Shown: positions 16,746-25,406 of the stretch, one piece after another | Layout: each line of letters begins with the position of its first letter | Numbering within the stretch: position 1 is the stretch's first letter | Assembly: GCA_903862845.1 (NCBI GenBank) | Contig: CAIOZS010000198.1 | Span: 1 to 53,888, forward strand | Length of the DNA stretch: 53,888 nt | Source of the DNA: an uncultured Thermoleophilia bacterium | GTDB taxonomy: Bacteria; Actinomycetota; Thermoleophilia; UBA2241 | Direction of reading: 5' to 3' | Notes under the pieces: generated by a model | Seen by the model: the letters and a program-made list of their open reading frames with translations, nothing else | Databases searched by the model: none | Told to the model about the DNA's origin: nothing | Program-made: the position numbers and the translations under genes

Positions 16746-17999
16746 GTGAGCCGAGCCATCGCCATGCCGACCGACCACATGCTGAGCAGATGCCGGCGGG
16801 CTTGCGCCCTCTCGGGCGTCGCGCTCCTGCTCGTTCTCGCGGGCCTGGGCGTGGCGGCCGCGGCCGCGCCCGGCGCGACGACGCACCCGTACAACCGCGG
16901 CTGCCAGGCGCTCGCCGCCGGTGACATCGCCAAGGCAAAGGCCCTCTTCACCGAGGCCGTCAAGCTGAACCCCTCAGATACGGACGCCCTCAACAACCTG
17001 GCCGTGTGCGACGTGAAGACCGGCGACTACAGCAAGGCGCTGCCGCTGCTGCAGAAGGTGCTGCGCCTCAACGAGCGCTACCGAGGCGCGAACCTCAACA
17101 TCGGCGCCGACTACCTCTTCCAGGGCGATGCGATCAAGGCCGAGCCGCCCACGCGCAAGGCGCAAGCAGCCCCGCCGACCGCAGTCGGCAAGAGCGTGAA
17201 GGCGGCCGCGCTGTACAACCTCGGCCTGATCGCCGCCGCGGACAAACGGTACGTCGACGCCAAGGCGTACTTCGAGCAGTCGGCCACGGCCGCGGCCAGC
17301 GTCCAGACAGACCTGGCCTTGGCCTCCACCATGTGCGCCCTGGGAGACTACGACAAGGGCATTTCGTCGCTGGAGACTATTGCGGCCTCGCAGCCAGGCG
17401 AGGTCATGATGAAGACTGTCAACGCCGACTTGGCATTCGCCCACTACCAGCGAGGCATGTCGAGGCTCGAGAAGGGCGACCTCAACGGGGCCCACGCCGA
17501 CTTCAGCGCCTCCAACACGGCACTGGCCAACGACTACTCCAAGATGGGCCTCGCATTGGTCGACGCCGAGCGCGGCAATCATGCCGCCGCTATCGCCGCA
17601 CTCAGCGACCTCAAGCGGTCGTCCGCCACGCCGCAGCTCGCGAAGGCCGTGAGCTTCAACCTCGAGCGCGTGAAGAGCATGGGCAAGACACCGGGCGCAA
17701 GCCCGGATCCCTGGCTCAAATGGCTGATCCTGTTCGGCGGCGGGGTACTGTTCGCCGTGCAGTTCTACGTCGTCATGCGCGCCGCGACCCCAGGCCGCCG
17801 GCGCGGCGCGTTCGGCGCGGCGAAGGTGGCGCTCGGCGTCGTCGCGGGCCTCGCGACGGCGGTCGTCTTCGCGTGGGCCTTCTTCGCCCCGCCCGACACC
17901 CCGCTGTGGACCCTCGTGGCGCTCGGCGTCGACGTAGTCGTGATCGTGCTGGCGTGGTGGACGCCACCCTCCGCGTCTCGCCGGCCGCGCTCCGCGTAG
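16746..17999 (+). CDS. TPR-repeat membrane protein of the RiPP cluster
   Basis: 417 residues from GTG 16746, four bases after the precursor stop. It has an N-terminal signal or anchor helix (VALLLVLAGLGVAAAAA), then a series of TPR helices covering about residues 45-310 (for example DTDALNNLAVCDVKTGDYSKAL, read in two halves) and three transmembrane helices at the end (WLILFGGGVLFAVQFYVV and two more). TPR arrays bind proteins or peptides. In this position it may hold the modified peptide outside the membrane or scaffold the maturation complex, which is inference. Neither GTG 16746 nor ATG 16764 has a clear ribosome site, which fits coupling to the precursor gene. Confidence 0.75.
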   Translation: MSRAIAMPTDHMLSRCRRACALSGVALLLVLAGLGVAAAAAPGATTHPYNRGCQALAAGDIAKAKALFTEAVKLNPSDTDALNNLAVCDVKTGDYSKALPLLQKVLRLNERYRGANLNIGADYLFQGDAIKAEPPTRKAQAAPPTAVGKSVKAAALYNLGLIAAADKRYVDAKAYFEQSATAAASVQTDLALASTMCALGDYDKGISSLETIAASQPGEVMMKTVNADLAFAHYQRGMSRLEKGDLNGAHADFSASNTALANDYSKMGLALVDAERGNHAAAIAALSDLKRSSATPQLAKAVSFNLERVKSMGKTPGASPDPWLKWLILFGGGVLFAVQFYVVMRAATPGRRRGAFGAAKVALGVVAGLATAVVFAWAFFAPPDTPLWTLVALGVDVVVIVLAWWTPPSASRRPRSA

Positions 18000-18003
18000 C
18001 GGC

Positions 18004-18054
18004 GCAAACCCGGTCGTACATCACCCGCTGACCCGCGGGCACCCGTCGGTTTGC
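18004..18054. terminator. Candidate nested hairpin between convergent genes
   Basis: GCAAACC at 18004-18010 pairs with GGTTTGC at 18048-18054, and inside it CCCGC (18024-18028) pairs with GCGGG (18035-18039). It lies in the 86-base gap where the RiPP cluster and the kinase gene converge. There is no T-tract. Confidence 0.3.
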
Positions 18055-18085
18055 CTTGGGCGCACTGCGGCCGAGCGTCGGCCCG

Positions 18086-20515
18086 CTAGCGGAACAGCTT
18101 GTCGATGACCAGGAGGACCACGATCCACGCGATCCCGACGCCCGCCGCGGCGAACAGCGTGGGCTTGTGGAGCCCACGTCGCGAGGCATCCCGCGCCTCG
18201 CCCGCCCGCTCGCCCAGCGCCGGCACGCCGACCGGCGCACGTGAGTCGCTCGGCGGCGCGAACCCGGGCGCGGGCATCGGCTCTTCGCCGGTCGCAAGTA
18301 CCGATCCGGCCGCAGCGATCACCGTCGGCTCGGGGACCCGCGCGGGCTCGTAGGTCGTTGCGCTCGCCGGCGCGGGCGCCTCCGTCAACGCCTCCGCCGG
18401 CGCGGGCTCGTAGGTCGTCGCGGCCATCGCCGGCGTCGCTACCTCAGGCGCGGGCTCGTAGGTCGTCGGGGCCATCGCCGGCGTCGCTACCTCAGGCGCG
18501 GGCTCGTAGGTCGTCGCGCCCTGGAGTCCGCTCGCCGGCGCAGGCGGCTCCAGCAACGTCAGATCGGTCTCGCTCTCGGCCTCGGCTTGTGCCTGCGCCT
18601 GGCGTTTTGCCTCGGCCTCTGCCTCGCGTTTCGCCTCGGCCTCGGCTTGTGCCTGCGCCTGGCGTTCCGCCTCGATCTCTGCCTTGCGCTTCGCCTCGGC
18701 CTCTGCCTTGCGCTTCGCCTCTGCCTCTGCCTTGCGCTTCGCCTCGGCCTCTGCCTTGCGCTTCGCCTCGGCCTCTGCCTCGCGTTTCGCCTCGGCCTCG
18801 GCTTGTGCCTGCGCTTGGCGTTCCGCCTCGATCTCTGCCTTGCGCTTCGCCTCGGCCTCTGCCTTGCGCTTCGCCTCTGCCTCTGCCTCTGCCTTGCGCT
18901 TCGCCTCGGCCTCTGCTTGTGCCTGCGCCTTGCGCTCTGCCTCGGCCTTGCGCTCTGCCTCGGCTGCTGCTTCTGCCTTCGCATCCGGCTGCGGCTCGAC
19001 CTCGCGCGCCGGCGGCGGCTCGAAGGTCGTCGCCGCCGCCAGGTCCGCCGCCAGCGGCGGCGCGATCAGCACGCCTGTCTCCCACACGATGGGCTCTGCA
19101 GCCGCCGCTTCTGCCTGGCCCGCAACCGGCGTTGCCGACCGTTGGAGAAGCGTGGCGATAGCCCCGGCGAGACGACGAAGATGGACGTCAAGCGGAGGGG
19201 TGAACGCGTCGAGCCAATGCTGGCCGGCCAGGTAGTACTCGATCGACTCGCGGGGCAATACATCCTCAACGCGTAGGGGGAGGATGGTCAGCCCCGAGGA
19301 AATGGCCCTGTCGAGCTCGCGCTCAACTTGCTGAGACTGGTTGGTGGCCGACGAGAACACGAGGACGAACACTCGGGCGGCGTGGATGGCGCTGACCAAG
19401 GCCTGCGCGAAGCTCTGGCCGGGCAGCACGTCACGCGGCGCGATCCAGCAGCGGATGTTCTCGGCCTCGAGCGCCGCGCAAACCGCATCGGCCACCGGCT
19501 TGTCATGTGCCGCGTAGCTGATGAACACGTCGTGCGCGGCCACACGATCGCCCGCCGGCTGTGGCAGCGCCGTCGCCAGCGTCTCCGGGTGCGCGGCGCC
19601 CTGCGGCGCCGAAGCGCTGCCCGGCGGCCGCTCGACCCTCGTCTCGGTCGCCGGCGCGGCCCGGCCCTGCGCGGAGGGCGGCGCCAGCCCCTGCCGCAGG
19701 GCGGCGGCCAGCGCCTGGCCCGTCTGGAAGCGCTCGTCCGGGTTCTTGGCGAGGGCCACGCGCATGAGGCCGTCGACGAGCGGCGGCAGATCGGCGTTGA
19801 ACGGGCACACGGCCGGTACCGGCGCCGTGATGTGCTTCACCAGCACGGTGGCCAAGGTGTCGCCTTCGTAGGGCACTCGCCCCGTGAGTGACTCGTAGAG
19901 CATCACGCCCAGTGAGTAGATGTCGGTGCGCCCGTCCACCGCGACGCCCTGGGCCTGCTCGGGCGACATGTAGTAGGCCGAGCCCATGACTGTGCCTGTG
20001 GCGGTGTGCTGCGTGACACCGATCATCTTCGCGATGCCGTAGTCGGTGAGCACCGGCTCGCCCTGGGCGGTGAGCAGGACGTTGGACGGCTTGATGTCGC
20101 GGTGGATCATGCCCTGCCCGTGCGCGTAGTCCACCGCGGAGCAGAGCGGTTCGAAGAGCCGCAGCACCTCGGCCACCGGCATGCGCTGCCCCCCGGCGGC
20201 AATGTCGCTGAGGTGCTCCGACATGGTGAGGCCGTCGACGTACTCCATCACCATGAAGTACACGTTGTCGATGCAGTCGAAGTCGACGACGCGCACGATG
20301 TTGGGGTGGCGCAGGGCGGCGACCGCCTGCGCCTCTCGCTGGAACCTGCCGAGAAGGTCCGGGTCGCTCGCCATATGCGCATGCAGCACCTTGACGGCCA
20401 CGGTCTGCTCAAGGCCGGGGTGCGTGGCCCGATAGACCGTGGCCATGCCGCCGCGGCCCACCAGCGCCGTGATCTGGTAGCGTCCCAGCGTGCGACCGAT
20501 CAGATCGTCTGCCAT
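18086..20515 (-). CDS. Ser/Thr protein kinase-TIR fusion with coiled-coil and tail anchor
   Basis: 809 residues from ATG 20515. Kinase domain, about residues 12-275: glycine loop GRGGMATVY, K42, HRDIKPSN (138-145), DYG in place of DFG (158-160) and SPEQ. TIR domain, about 328-455: DVFISYAAHDKPVAD, CWIAPRDVLPG and FVLVFSSATNQS. Then a long Lys/Glu/Ala/Arg repeat, predicted coiled coil, and several TTYEPAP repeats. A single C-terminal transmembrane helix (FAAAGVGIAWIVVLLVI) leaves almost nothing outside. The kinase is of the Pkn type with no external sensor, so it probably senses internal state. The neighbouring FHA-ABC transporter is a likely partner. Whether the TIR is an NADase or only a scaffold cannot be settled here. 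Confidence 0.88.
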   Translation of the reverse strand: MADDLIGRTLGRYQITALVGRGGMATVYRATHPGLEQTVAVKVLHAHMASDPDLLGRFQREAQAVAALRHPNIVRVVDFDCIDNVYFMVMEYVDGLTMSEHLSDIAAGGQRMPVAEVLRLFEPLCSAVDYAHGQGMIHRDIKPSNVLLTAQGEPVLTDYGIAKMIGVTQHTATGTVMGSAYYMSPEQAQGVAVDGRTDIYSLGVMLYESLTGRVPYEGDTLATVLVKHITAPVPAVCPFNADLPPLVDGLMRVALAKNPDERFQTGQALAAALRQGLAPPSAQGRAAPATETRVERPPGSASAPQGAAHPETLATALPQPAGDRVAAHDVFISYAAHDKPVADAVCAALEAENIRCWIAPRDVLPGQSFAQALVSAIHAARVFVLVFSSATNQSQQVERELDRAISSGLTILPLRVEDVLPRESIEYYLAGQHWLDAFTPPLDVHLRRLAGAIATLLQRSATPVAGQAEAAAAEPIVWETGVLIAPPLAADLAAATTFEPPPAREVEPQPDAKAEAAAEAERKAEAERKAQAQAEAEAKRKAEAEAEAKRKAEAEAKRKAEIEAERQAQAQAEAEAKREAEAEAKRKAEAEAKRKAEAEAKRKAEAEAKRKAEIEAERQAQAQAEAEAKREAEAEAKRQAQAQAEAESETDLTLLEPPAPASGLQGATTYEPAPEVATPAMAPTTYEPAPEVATPAMAATTYEPAPAEALTEAPAPASATTYEPARVPEPTVIAAAGSVLATGEEPMPAPGFAPPSDSRAPVGVPALGERAGEARDASRRGLHKPTLFAAAGVGIAWIVVLLVIDKLFR
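18580..18990. repeat. Low-complexity repeat encoding the KAEAEAKR coiled coil
   Basis: Degenerate tandem units of 18-24 bases (CTCGGCCTCTGCCTTGCG type on plus) build the charged coiled coil of the kinase-TIR protein. A higher-order block starting near 18625 recurs about 156 bases later near 18781 with few changes. Length variation between strains is likely. Confidence 0.75.
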
Positions 20516-20645
20516 GTCTCCCCTGTCGGCTGCCGGCCGACGCCTGGCTCCGGCGACAGATAGCCCATTCCGCCATCCATTCTCTCGCAGCAATGCCGAA
20601 AGACAAGTGCGCGGCGGCGCGGCGGCGTCCCCGCCGGCTATCTGC

Positions 20646-23495
20646 TCAGAGCGTGTCCTTGCGTTTCTGCAGCACGACGATCAAGGCAAGCAGCGCCGCG
20701 ATCAGCACGATGCACATCCCCCAGTAGAAAGCGACGTTGACACTGAGGATGGCCCCGAACTGGCGGTCCAGCGCCTGCACCATCGCCACCTTCTCCGCGG
20801 TGGTCTTGAGCCCCTTGATCCCCGGCAGGAAGGTGTCCGACATGTCCGCCGCCTTGCCGGCCCCGGTCTTGATCCTCGCGATGGTGGCCATCGCCCCGAG
20901 CGCCCAGCGCGAGGACGTCAGCGCCCCAAAGACCGTGCCGGCGATCCCCAGGTCGGAGACCGGATCCATGCCGCCCGCGAAGATGAACTGAGGTACCAGC
21001 ACCAGGATCACCAGCAGCATGGCGCGGTCCTCGGTCGGGGCAATCGCCGACACGAGGAGCCCCCACATGAGCCCGGAGAAGGTCACGAGGACAAACGTGA
21101 ACAGGAGCTCGAGCAGCGAGAGGGCGCCCAGATGGCCGAAGTCGACGAAGCCGATCTTGAACAGGAAGAGGACCAGGGCGCTGTACAGGGCGAAGAGAGA
21201 GCCCACCGCCACCTTGGAGGCCACGTAGGGGAAGACGCGCACGCTGACCATGCGCTCGCGCCGGTAGATGGCGTCTTCTTTGACGATCTCGCGCACGGAG
21301 GTGATGGTACCGACCAGGATGCCGATGATGCTGGCCATGAACAGCATCTGCACGGCCTTGCTGGCGCTCCCGCGCACCGGGTCGAACAGGTTTCGCTTGG
21401 ACGTGACGCCGTCCAGCAATCCCAGCACCGGCGAGATGGCAAGGAGAAGGAACAGCGTCTTCTTGTCGCGCCGCATGATGTCGAGGTAGCGCGCCGAGAG
21501 TATCAGGAACTGGTTCCAGGACGAGGTGCGCCTGATGCGGGCTCCCGCCGCCGCCGTGCCGCCGGGCGCCTGGGCGCCGACCCCGTAGCCGCCGCCGAAG
21601 CCCCCCGACCGCGCGCCGGCCACCTCGCTCAGCGGTCGTACCACGTACTCCTGGAGCTGGGGGGAGGCGAGGAAGCGCTGTGCCCATTCCTCGGGCGAGG
21701 TTCCGGACTCGAGGCGCTCGTAGATCTCGTCGAACTCCTCAACGCCGAAGTAGGTGAGCGCGTCCTCCGGCGGCCCGAAGTACGCCAGCAGGCCCCCGCG
21801 CACCAGGAAGACGACCTTGTCGCACGCCATGACGTTCTTGGTGGCGTGCGTGATGAGGATGATCGTGCGTCCCTGGTCGGCGAGCTTGCGCAGGAGCTTC
21901 ATCATCGCCGATTCGGTGCCCGGGTCGAGACCGGAGGTGGCCTCGTCGAGGAAGAACAGGCTCGGCCGCGTGAGCAGCTCCACGCCGATTGACACGCGCT
22001 TGCGCTGCCCTCCGCTGAGCTGCCTGACGGTACGCTCGGCGCAGGCCTTGAGGTCGAGCTCGTCGATCACCTCGCTCACGCGCTGCTCGCGTTCGTACCG
22101 GCTCGTGTCGCCCGGCATGCGCAGGCGGGCGGCGTAGTCCAGGGCCTTGGATACCGGAAGGTCGAGGTGGATGATGTCGTCCTGCGGGACGTAGCCCATC
22201 TCGTTGCGGTAGGCGTCGAAGTTGGTGTACAGGTCGACGCCGTTCAGCAAGACGGCGCCCTCCGTGGCCGGCTTGAAGCCGCAGAGGGCGTTCACGAGCG
22301 TCGACTTTCCGGCACCGCTGCCCCCGACCACGGCCACGAACTCCTGCGGCTTGATAGACAGCGAGACGTCCTGCAGGATGCGCTGACCCTTGCCGACGAC
22401 CTTGCTCAGGTGGAAGGCGTCCAGACGCAGACTTCCCTCTTGGCTCATGAGCCGCAGGCGTCCGGCCTCGAACACCAGCTGGTTCGGGCCGATGCGGATG
22501 ATGTCGTTCTCGCGGAGCGCCTGCTGACTCACGAGCTGCCCGTTGACGTAGGTGCCGGCGCTGCTGCCCATGTCGCGGATGACGTACTGGTCCGCCTGAC
22601 GCTGAACCTCGGCGTGCTGCGCGGACACCTGAGGGTGAGCCATGTGGACGCTCGTCTGGTCGCCGCGGCCGAGCACCAGCGCGTCGCCTTCGCGGATCTC
22701 GTAGACAGGCTGGGCCGGCGCTGCCGGCGCGCCGGCGGCGCCGGGCCTCAGACTGCCGGGTCCCGCCGCGGCCAGGGCGGCCGCGACCATATCTGCCGCA
22801 AGGGCTTCCGCACCCCGGTATTCCAGCGTGACGCTGTGGCCGATGCACACGTAGTCTCCCGGAGCCAGCAGCTTCTCTTTGACCAGCTCCCCGGCCACGT
22901 TGATGCCGTTGGTGCTCCCCAGGTCGGTGATGAGGTAGGCGGGGCCGCGGCGCTGCATGACCGCGTGATGGCGCGAGACCGCGTCGACGTCGATGACGAT
23001 GTCGTTGTCCGGATCGCGACCCAAGGTCACGGAGTCCTTCTTCAGGGGGAGCTCCCTGGTCCATTCGGGGGTGCTCACGATCAGACGGGCGGGAAGGTCC
23101 GGGGGCAGGACGACGGTGCGCCCCGCGCCCGGCTGAGCGGCCGCCGCAGCGGTCGCCGGCGCGGACGGCCGCGCCTCCGCCGGCGCCCCAGCGCGGGCCT
23201 GTGAAGCGCGGAAACGTAGCTGGAACGGCCCGATCTCAACGAGGTCGCCCTCGCGCAGCGTCTGGGCCACCTTGATCGGGATCTCCACGCCGTTGAGGCG
23301 CGTGCCGTTGGAGCTGCCCAGGTCCATGACGCCGCAGCCGAAGGCATCGGCGAGGATGCGGGCATGGTGGAGGGAGACGGTGGCGTACGGCAGGCTCAGG
23401 TCGTTGTCGGCGGCGCGGCCTACGTTGACGATGGCCTGAGTGACCGGGAACTCCTCGGTCCCGTCCCGGCTGTGGATGGTGAACACCCCGAACAC
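20646..23495 (-). CDS. ABC transporter with three FHA domains fused to ATPase and ABC-2 membrane domain
   Basis: 949 residues from GTG 23495. There are three FHA domains at about 20-95, 155-228 and 272-350, each with the GR, S-x-x-H and (N)GT elements (for example LGSSNGTRLNG). An ABCG-like ATPase follows at about 360-600 with Walker A GGSGAGKST and signature LSGGQRKR. Then comes a six-helix ABC-2 membrane domain from about 670. This resembles mycobacterial Rv1747, which has two FHA domains and is phosphorylated by the neighbouring kinase PknF. Here the kinase-TIR gene lies directly downstream (131-base gap), so phosphothreonine-dependent control of export is likely. The exported substrate is unknown. 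Confidence 0.9.
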   Translation of the reverse strand: MFGVFTIHSRDGTEEFPVTQAIVNVGRAADNDLSLPYATVSLHHARILADAFGCGVMDLGSSNGTRLNGVEIPIKVAQTLREGDLVEIGPFQLRFRASQARAGAPAEARPSAPATAAAAAQPGAGRTVVLPPDLPARLIVSTPEWTRELPLKKDSVTLGRDPDNDIVIDVDAVSRHHAVMQRRGPAYLITDLGSTNGINVAGELVKEKLLAPGDYVCIGHSVTLEYRGAEALAADMVAAALAAAGPGSLRPGAAGAPAAPAQPVYEIREGDALVLGRGDQTSVHMAHPQVSAQHAEVQRQADQYVIRDMGSSAGTYVNGQLVSQQALRENDIIRIGPNQLVFEAGRLRLMSQEGSLRLDAFHLSKVVGKGQRILQDVSLSIKPQEFVAVVGGSGAGKSTLVNALCGFKPATEGAVLLNGVDLYTNFDAYRNEMGYVPQDDIIHLDLPVSKALDYAARLRMPGDTSRYEREQRVSEVIDELDLKACAERTVRQLSGGQRKRVSIGVELLTRPSLFFLDEATSGLDPGTESAMMKLLRKLADQGRTIILITHATKNVMACDKVVFLVRGGLLAYFGPPEDALTYFGVEEFDEIYERLESGTSPEEWAQRFLASPQLQEYVVRPLSEVAGARSGGFGGGYGVGAQAPGGTAAAGARIRRTSSWNQFLILSARYLDIMRRDKKTLFLLLAISPVLGLLDGVTSKRNLFDPVRGSASKAVQMLFMASIIGILVGTITSVREIVKEDAIYRRERMVSVRVFPYVASKVAVGSLFALYSALVLFLFKIGFVDFGHLGALSLLELLFTFVLVTFSGLMWGLLVSAIAPTEDRAMLLVILVLVPQFIFAGGMDPVSDLGIAGTVFGALTSSRWALGAMATIARIKTGAGKAADMSDTFLPGIKGLKTTAEKVAMVQALDRQFGAILSVNVAFYWGMCIVLIAALLALIVVLQKRKDTL

Positions 23496-23809
23496 GTGAC
23501 CTCAGGCCTCCAAAGTGAAGCTCACCCGTCGCGCAGCGACGGCGACGCAGCGGCGAAGGGCACGCGGGAGACTGTCAAGCGGCGGCAAGCCCGGAGGTTG
23601 CGAGGGAGACCCGAAGAATCCTGTTGCTGCCCATCCCCGCACACCGCACTCTCCTCGTGGATGATCTGCGAGAAGAACCCTAGCAGGATGATACGCTTGA
23701 TGGAAGGGCAAGCAGCGTGGGCCACGGGCCGCGCACAGGTTATGCGCAGGCAGATGTCGGGCACCGCTGTGAGAGGGCATTGAAACCTTCGCCAGTGAAG
23801 GGAGACGCC
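23496..23809. other. Divergent intergenic region
   Basis: A 314-base gap between the minus-strand FHA-ABC gene and the plus-strand membrane protein. It must hold promoters for both. I see AT-rich patches such as GATGATACGC near 23690, but no convincing -35/-10 pair, and no small gene with a ribosome site. Confidence 0.4.
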
Positions 23810-24925
23810 GTGGGCGCGCCGGTCAGCTACTACAGAGTCGAGGAGGCCGCGGCCGCCCCCGCCCCGCGCCCTCCTCTCGCCGCCGGGTGGCGCCGGCCGC
23901 TGGCCGTGGTGCTGATCGTCCTCGGCTGCCTGACGGCGCCTGCGGCGCTCGCCGGCGCGTACATCCACACCGTTGTCATGGACGTGAACGGCTACGTGAG
24001 CGCCATCACGCCGGTGGCCGACGATCCCGCGGTCCAGAAAGCGGTGGCCGACACTCTGGCGAAGCAGGTCAGCGGCGCGCTCGACGCAAATCAGGCGCTG
24101 CCGGGTCAGTTGCCGGCGGAGCTTGGCGAATTCACCGGGCCGCTGACCGCGCAGCTCGGAGATCTGACCCGCGAGCTGACCCTCCAGGCCGTGAAGAGCA
24201 GCGCCTTCCGCGAGTTTTGGGCGACCGCGAACCGCAGCGTGCACCCCGTCCTGATCAAGGCCATTAGGAGCAAAGGTAAGCTCGGAGTGACGACGCGCGA
24301 TCTGGTGGGCCTGGACCTGGCGGAGGTCACCGCCAACGTGACGGACTTGCTCGCTACGTCGGGCGTCTCACTTCCGACGGACCTTCCGCAGGCGCTCACG
24401 AGCGGCAACGTCATGCTGCTGGATTCGCGTCCGCTGGCCGCCGCCGGAGCCGTCATCCTCCCGCTCGACCGCCTCTACCCCGTACTTCCGCTTGCGACGC
24501 TCGCACTCCTCTTGATCGCCGTGCTCGTCGCTCCGCGGCGATTGCTCGCCGCCGCCTACGTGGGCGCGGGGCTGACGCTCGTCATGGTCGCCCTCGAGGC
24601 GGGCGTCGCGGTGGGGCGCGCCCGGTACCTCGGCGCCACGGACGACGCCGGCATCCCGCACGATGCTTCCGCGGCGATCTGGGGGGCGATCACCAGCAGC
24701 TTGCGCGTCTGGGGGTGGGCCGTCCTCGTGGTGGGGGTCGCCATTGCCGTAGCGGCAGTCCTCGTGCTCCTCGTCAGCGGACGGAGCGATGGCCGGCCGC
24801 GCCGCACGGGCCCGGTGCGTCCCGACTACCTCTATCCCCCCGGCGGGACGCCGAACCCGGGAGGGCCCGGCGTTCCCGCAGATCCGCCACCTCCGCGCGA
24901 ACCGGGGTACGCGGGCCCTACTTGA
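23810..24925 (+). CDS. Polytopic membrane protein of unknown function
   Basis: 371 residues from GTG 23810, which has AGGGAG six bases upstream; the frame is open farther upstream but without a ribosome site. One transmembrane helix (about 29-50) is followed by an external domain of roughly 180 residues (AVQKAVADTLAKQVSGAL, GELTRELTLQ-type helices) and three more helices, ending in a Pro/Gly-rich cytoplasmic tail. The layout resembles actinobacterial integral membrane proteins with a large helical ectodomain. I do not recognise a function. Its end overlaps the convergent lipoprotein gene by eight bases. Confidence 0.75.
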   Translation: MGAPVSYYRVEEAAAAPAPRPPLAAGWRRPLAVVLIVLGCLTAPAALAGAYIHTVVMDVNGYVSAITPVADDPAVQKAVADTLAKQVSGALDANQALPGQLPAELGEFTGPLTAQLGDLTRELTLQAVKSSAFREFWATANRSVHPVLIKAIRSKGKLGVTTRDLVGLDLAEVTANVTDLLATSGVSLPTDLPQALTSGNVMLLDSRPLAAAGAVILPLDRLYPVLPLATLALLLIAVLVAPRRLLAAAYVGAGLTLVMVALEAGVAVGRARYLGATDDAGIPHDASAAIWGAITSSLRVWGWAVLVVGVAIAVAAVLVLLVSGRSDGRPRRTGPVRPDYLYPPGGTPNPGGPGVPADPPPPREPGYAGPT

Positions 24926-25406
24926 CCTCTTCCGCGTAGGTGATCGTCCACGCGTCGCCGCTGCCCGCGAACTTCATCAGCATCGTGCGCGTCCCGGTGG
25001 GCGTCTTCATCGTGAGGTACATCTCGGCCTGGCCCGGCGCGGTGAGCACGGGCGCGCTCTTCTCGCTGACGCCCAGCTTCACGCCGAACGTCTTGAGCTG
25101 GCCGATCTCGCTGCGAATGATCTTGTCCTGGGAGGGCCGATAGGCCGTGTCGAGGTAGGAGAGCGTCTTCTCTGCGTCGTAGGCGTTGTAGGCGGCCCAG
25201 TAGGCAGTTGCGAGGTCACGGACGGCCTGCGCGTCCGTGGCGGAGATGGGCGTCGCGTTGGCCGACGCGCTGGAGGAGGGCGCAGCAGAAGACGTGGCCT
25301 GCCCGCCGGACGAGCTGGTCCCGCCGCAGGACGCGAGCAGCGCCGCAGCCGCCACGAGGACGATCACGACCAAGATGGTTTTCAGGGGCACGCGACGACG
25401 TCCCAT
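24918..25406 (-). CDS. Small lipoprotein with a Ser/Ala-rich linker and NTF2-like domain
   Basis: 162 residues with GGAGGTGTGACTT before ATG 25406. The signal peptide ends in the lipobox LLASC (lipidated Cys 27), followed by a Ser/Gly/Ala linker. The mature domain (ATAYWAAYNAYDAEKTLSYLD ... WTITYAEEVK, about 110 residues) looks like a small SnoaL/NTF2-type fold by pattern, but this is tentative. The protein is expected on the outer face of the cytoplasmic membrane. Function unknown. Confidence 0.8.
   Translation of the reverse strand: MGRRRVPLKTILVVIVLVAAAALLASCGGTSSSGGQATSSAAPSSSASANATPISATDAQAVRDLATAYWAAYNAYDAEKTLSYLDTAYRPSQDKIIRSEIGQLKTFGVKLGVSEKSAPVLTAPGQAEMYLTMKTPTGTRTMLMKFAGSGDAWTITYAEEVK

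Noticed and set aside
18580..18990. Possible CRISPR-like array
   Set aside because: Units are contiguous, degenerate and in frame with a coiled-coil protein; there are no unique spacers or cas genes.
18241..19276. Leucine- or Arg/Pro/Ser-rich frames on plus across the kinase repeat
   Set aside because: They come from reading the coiled-coil repeat DNA in reverse; no ribosome site and pure low complexity.
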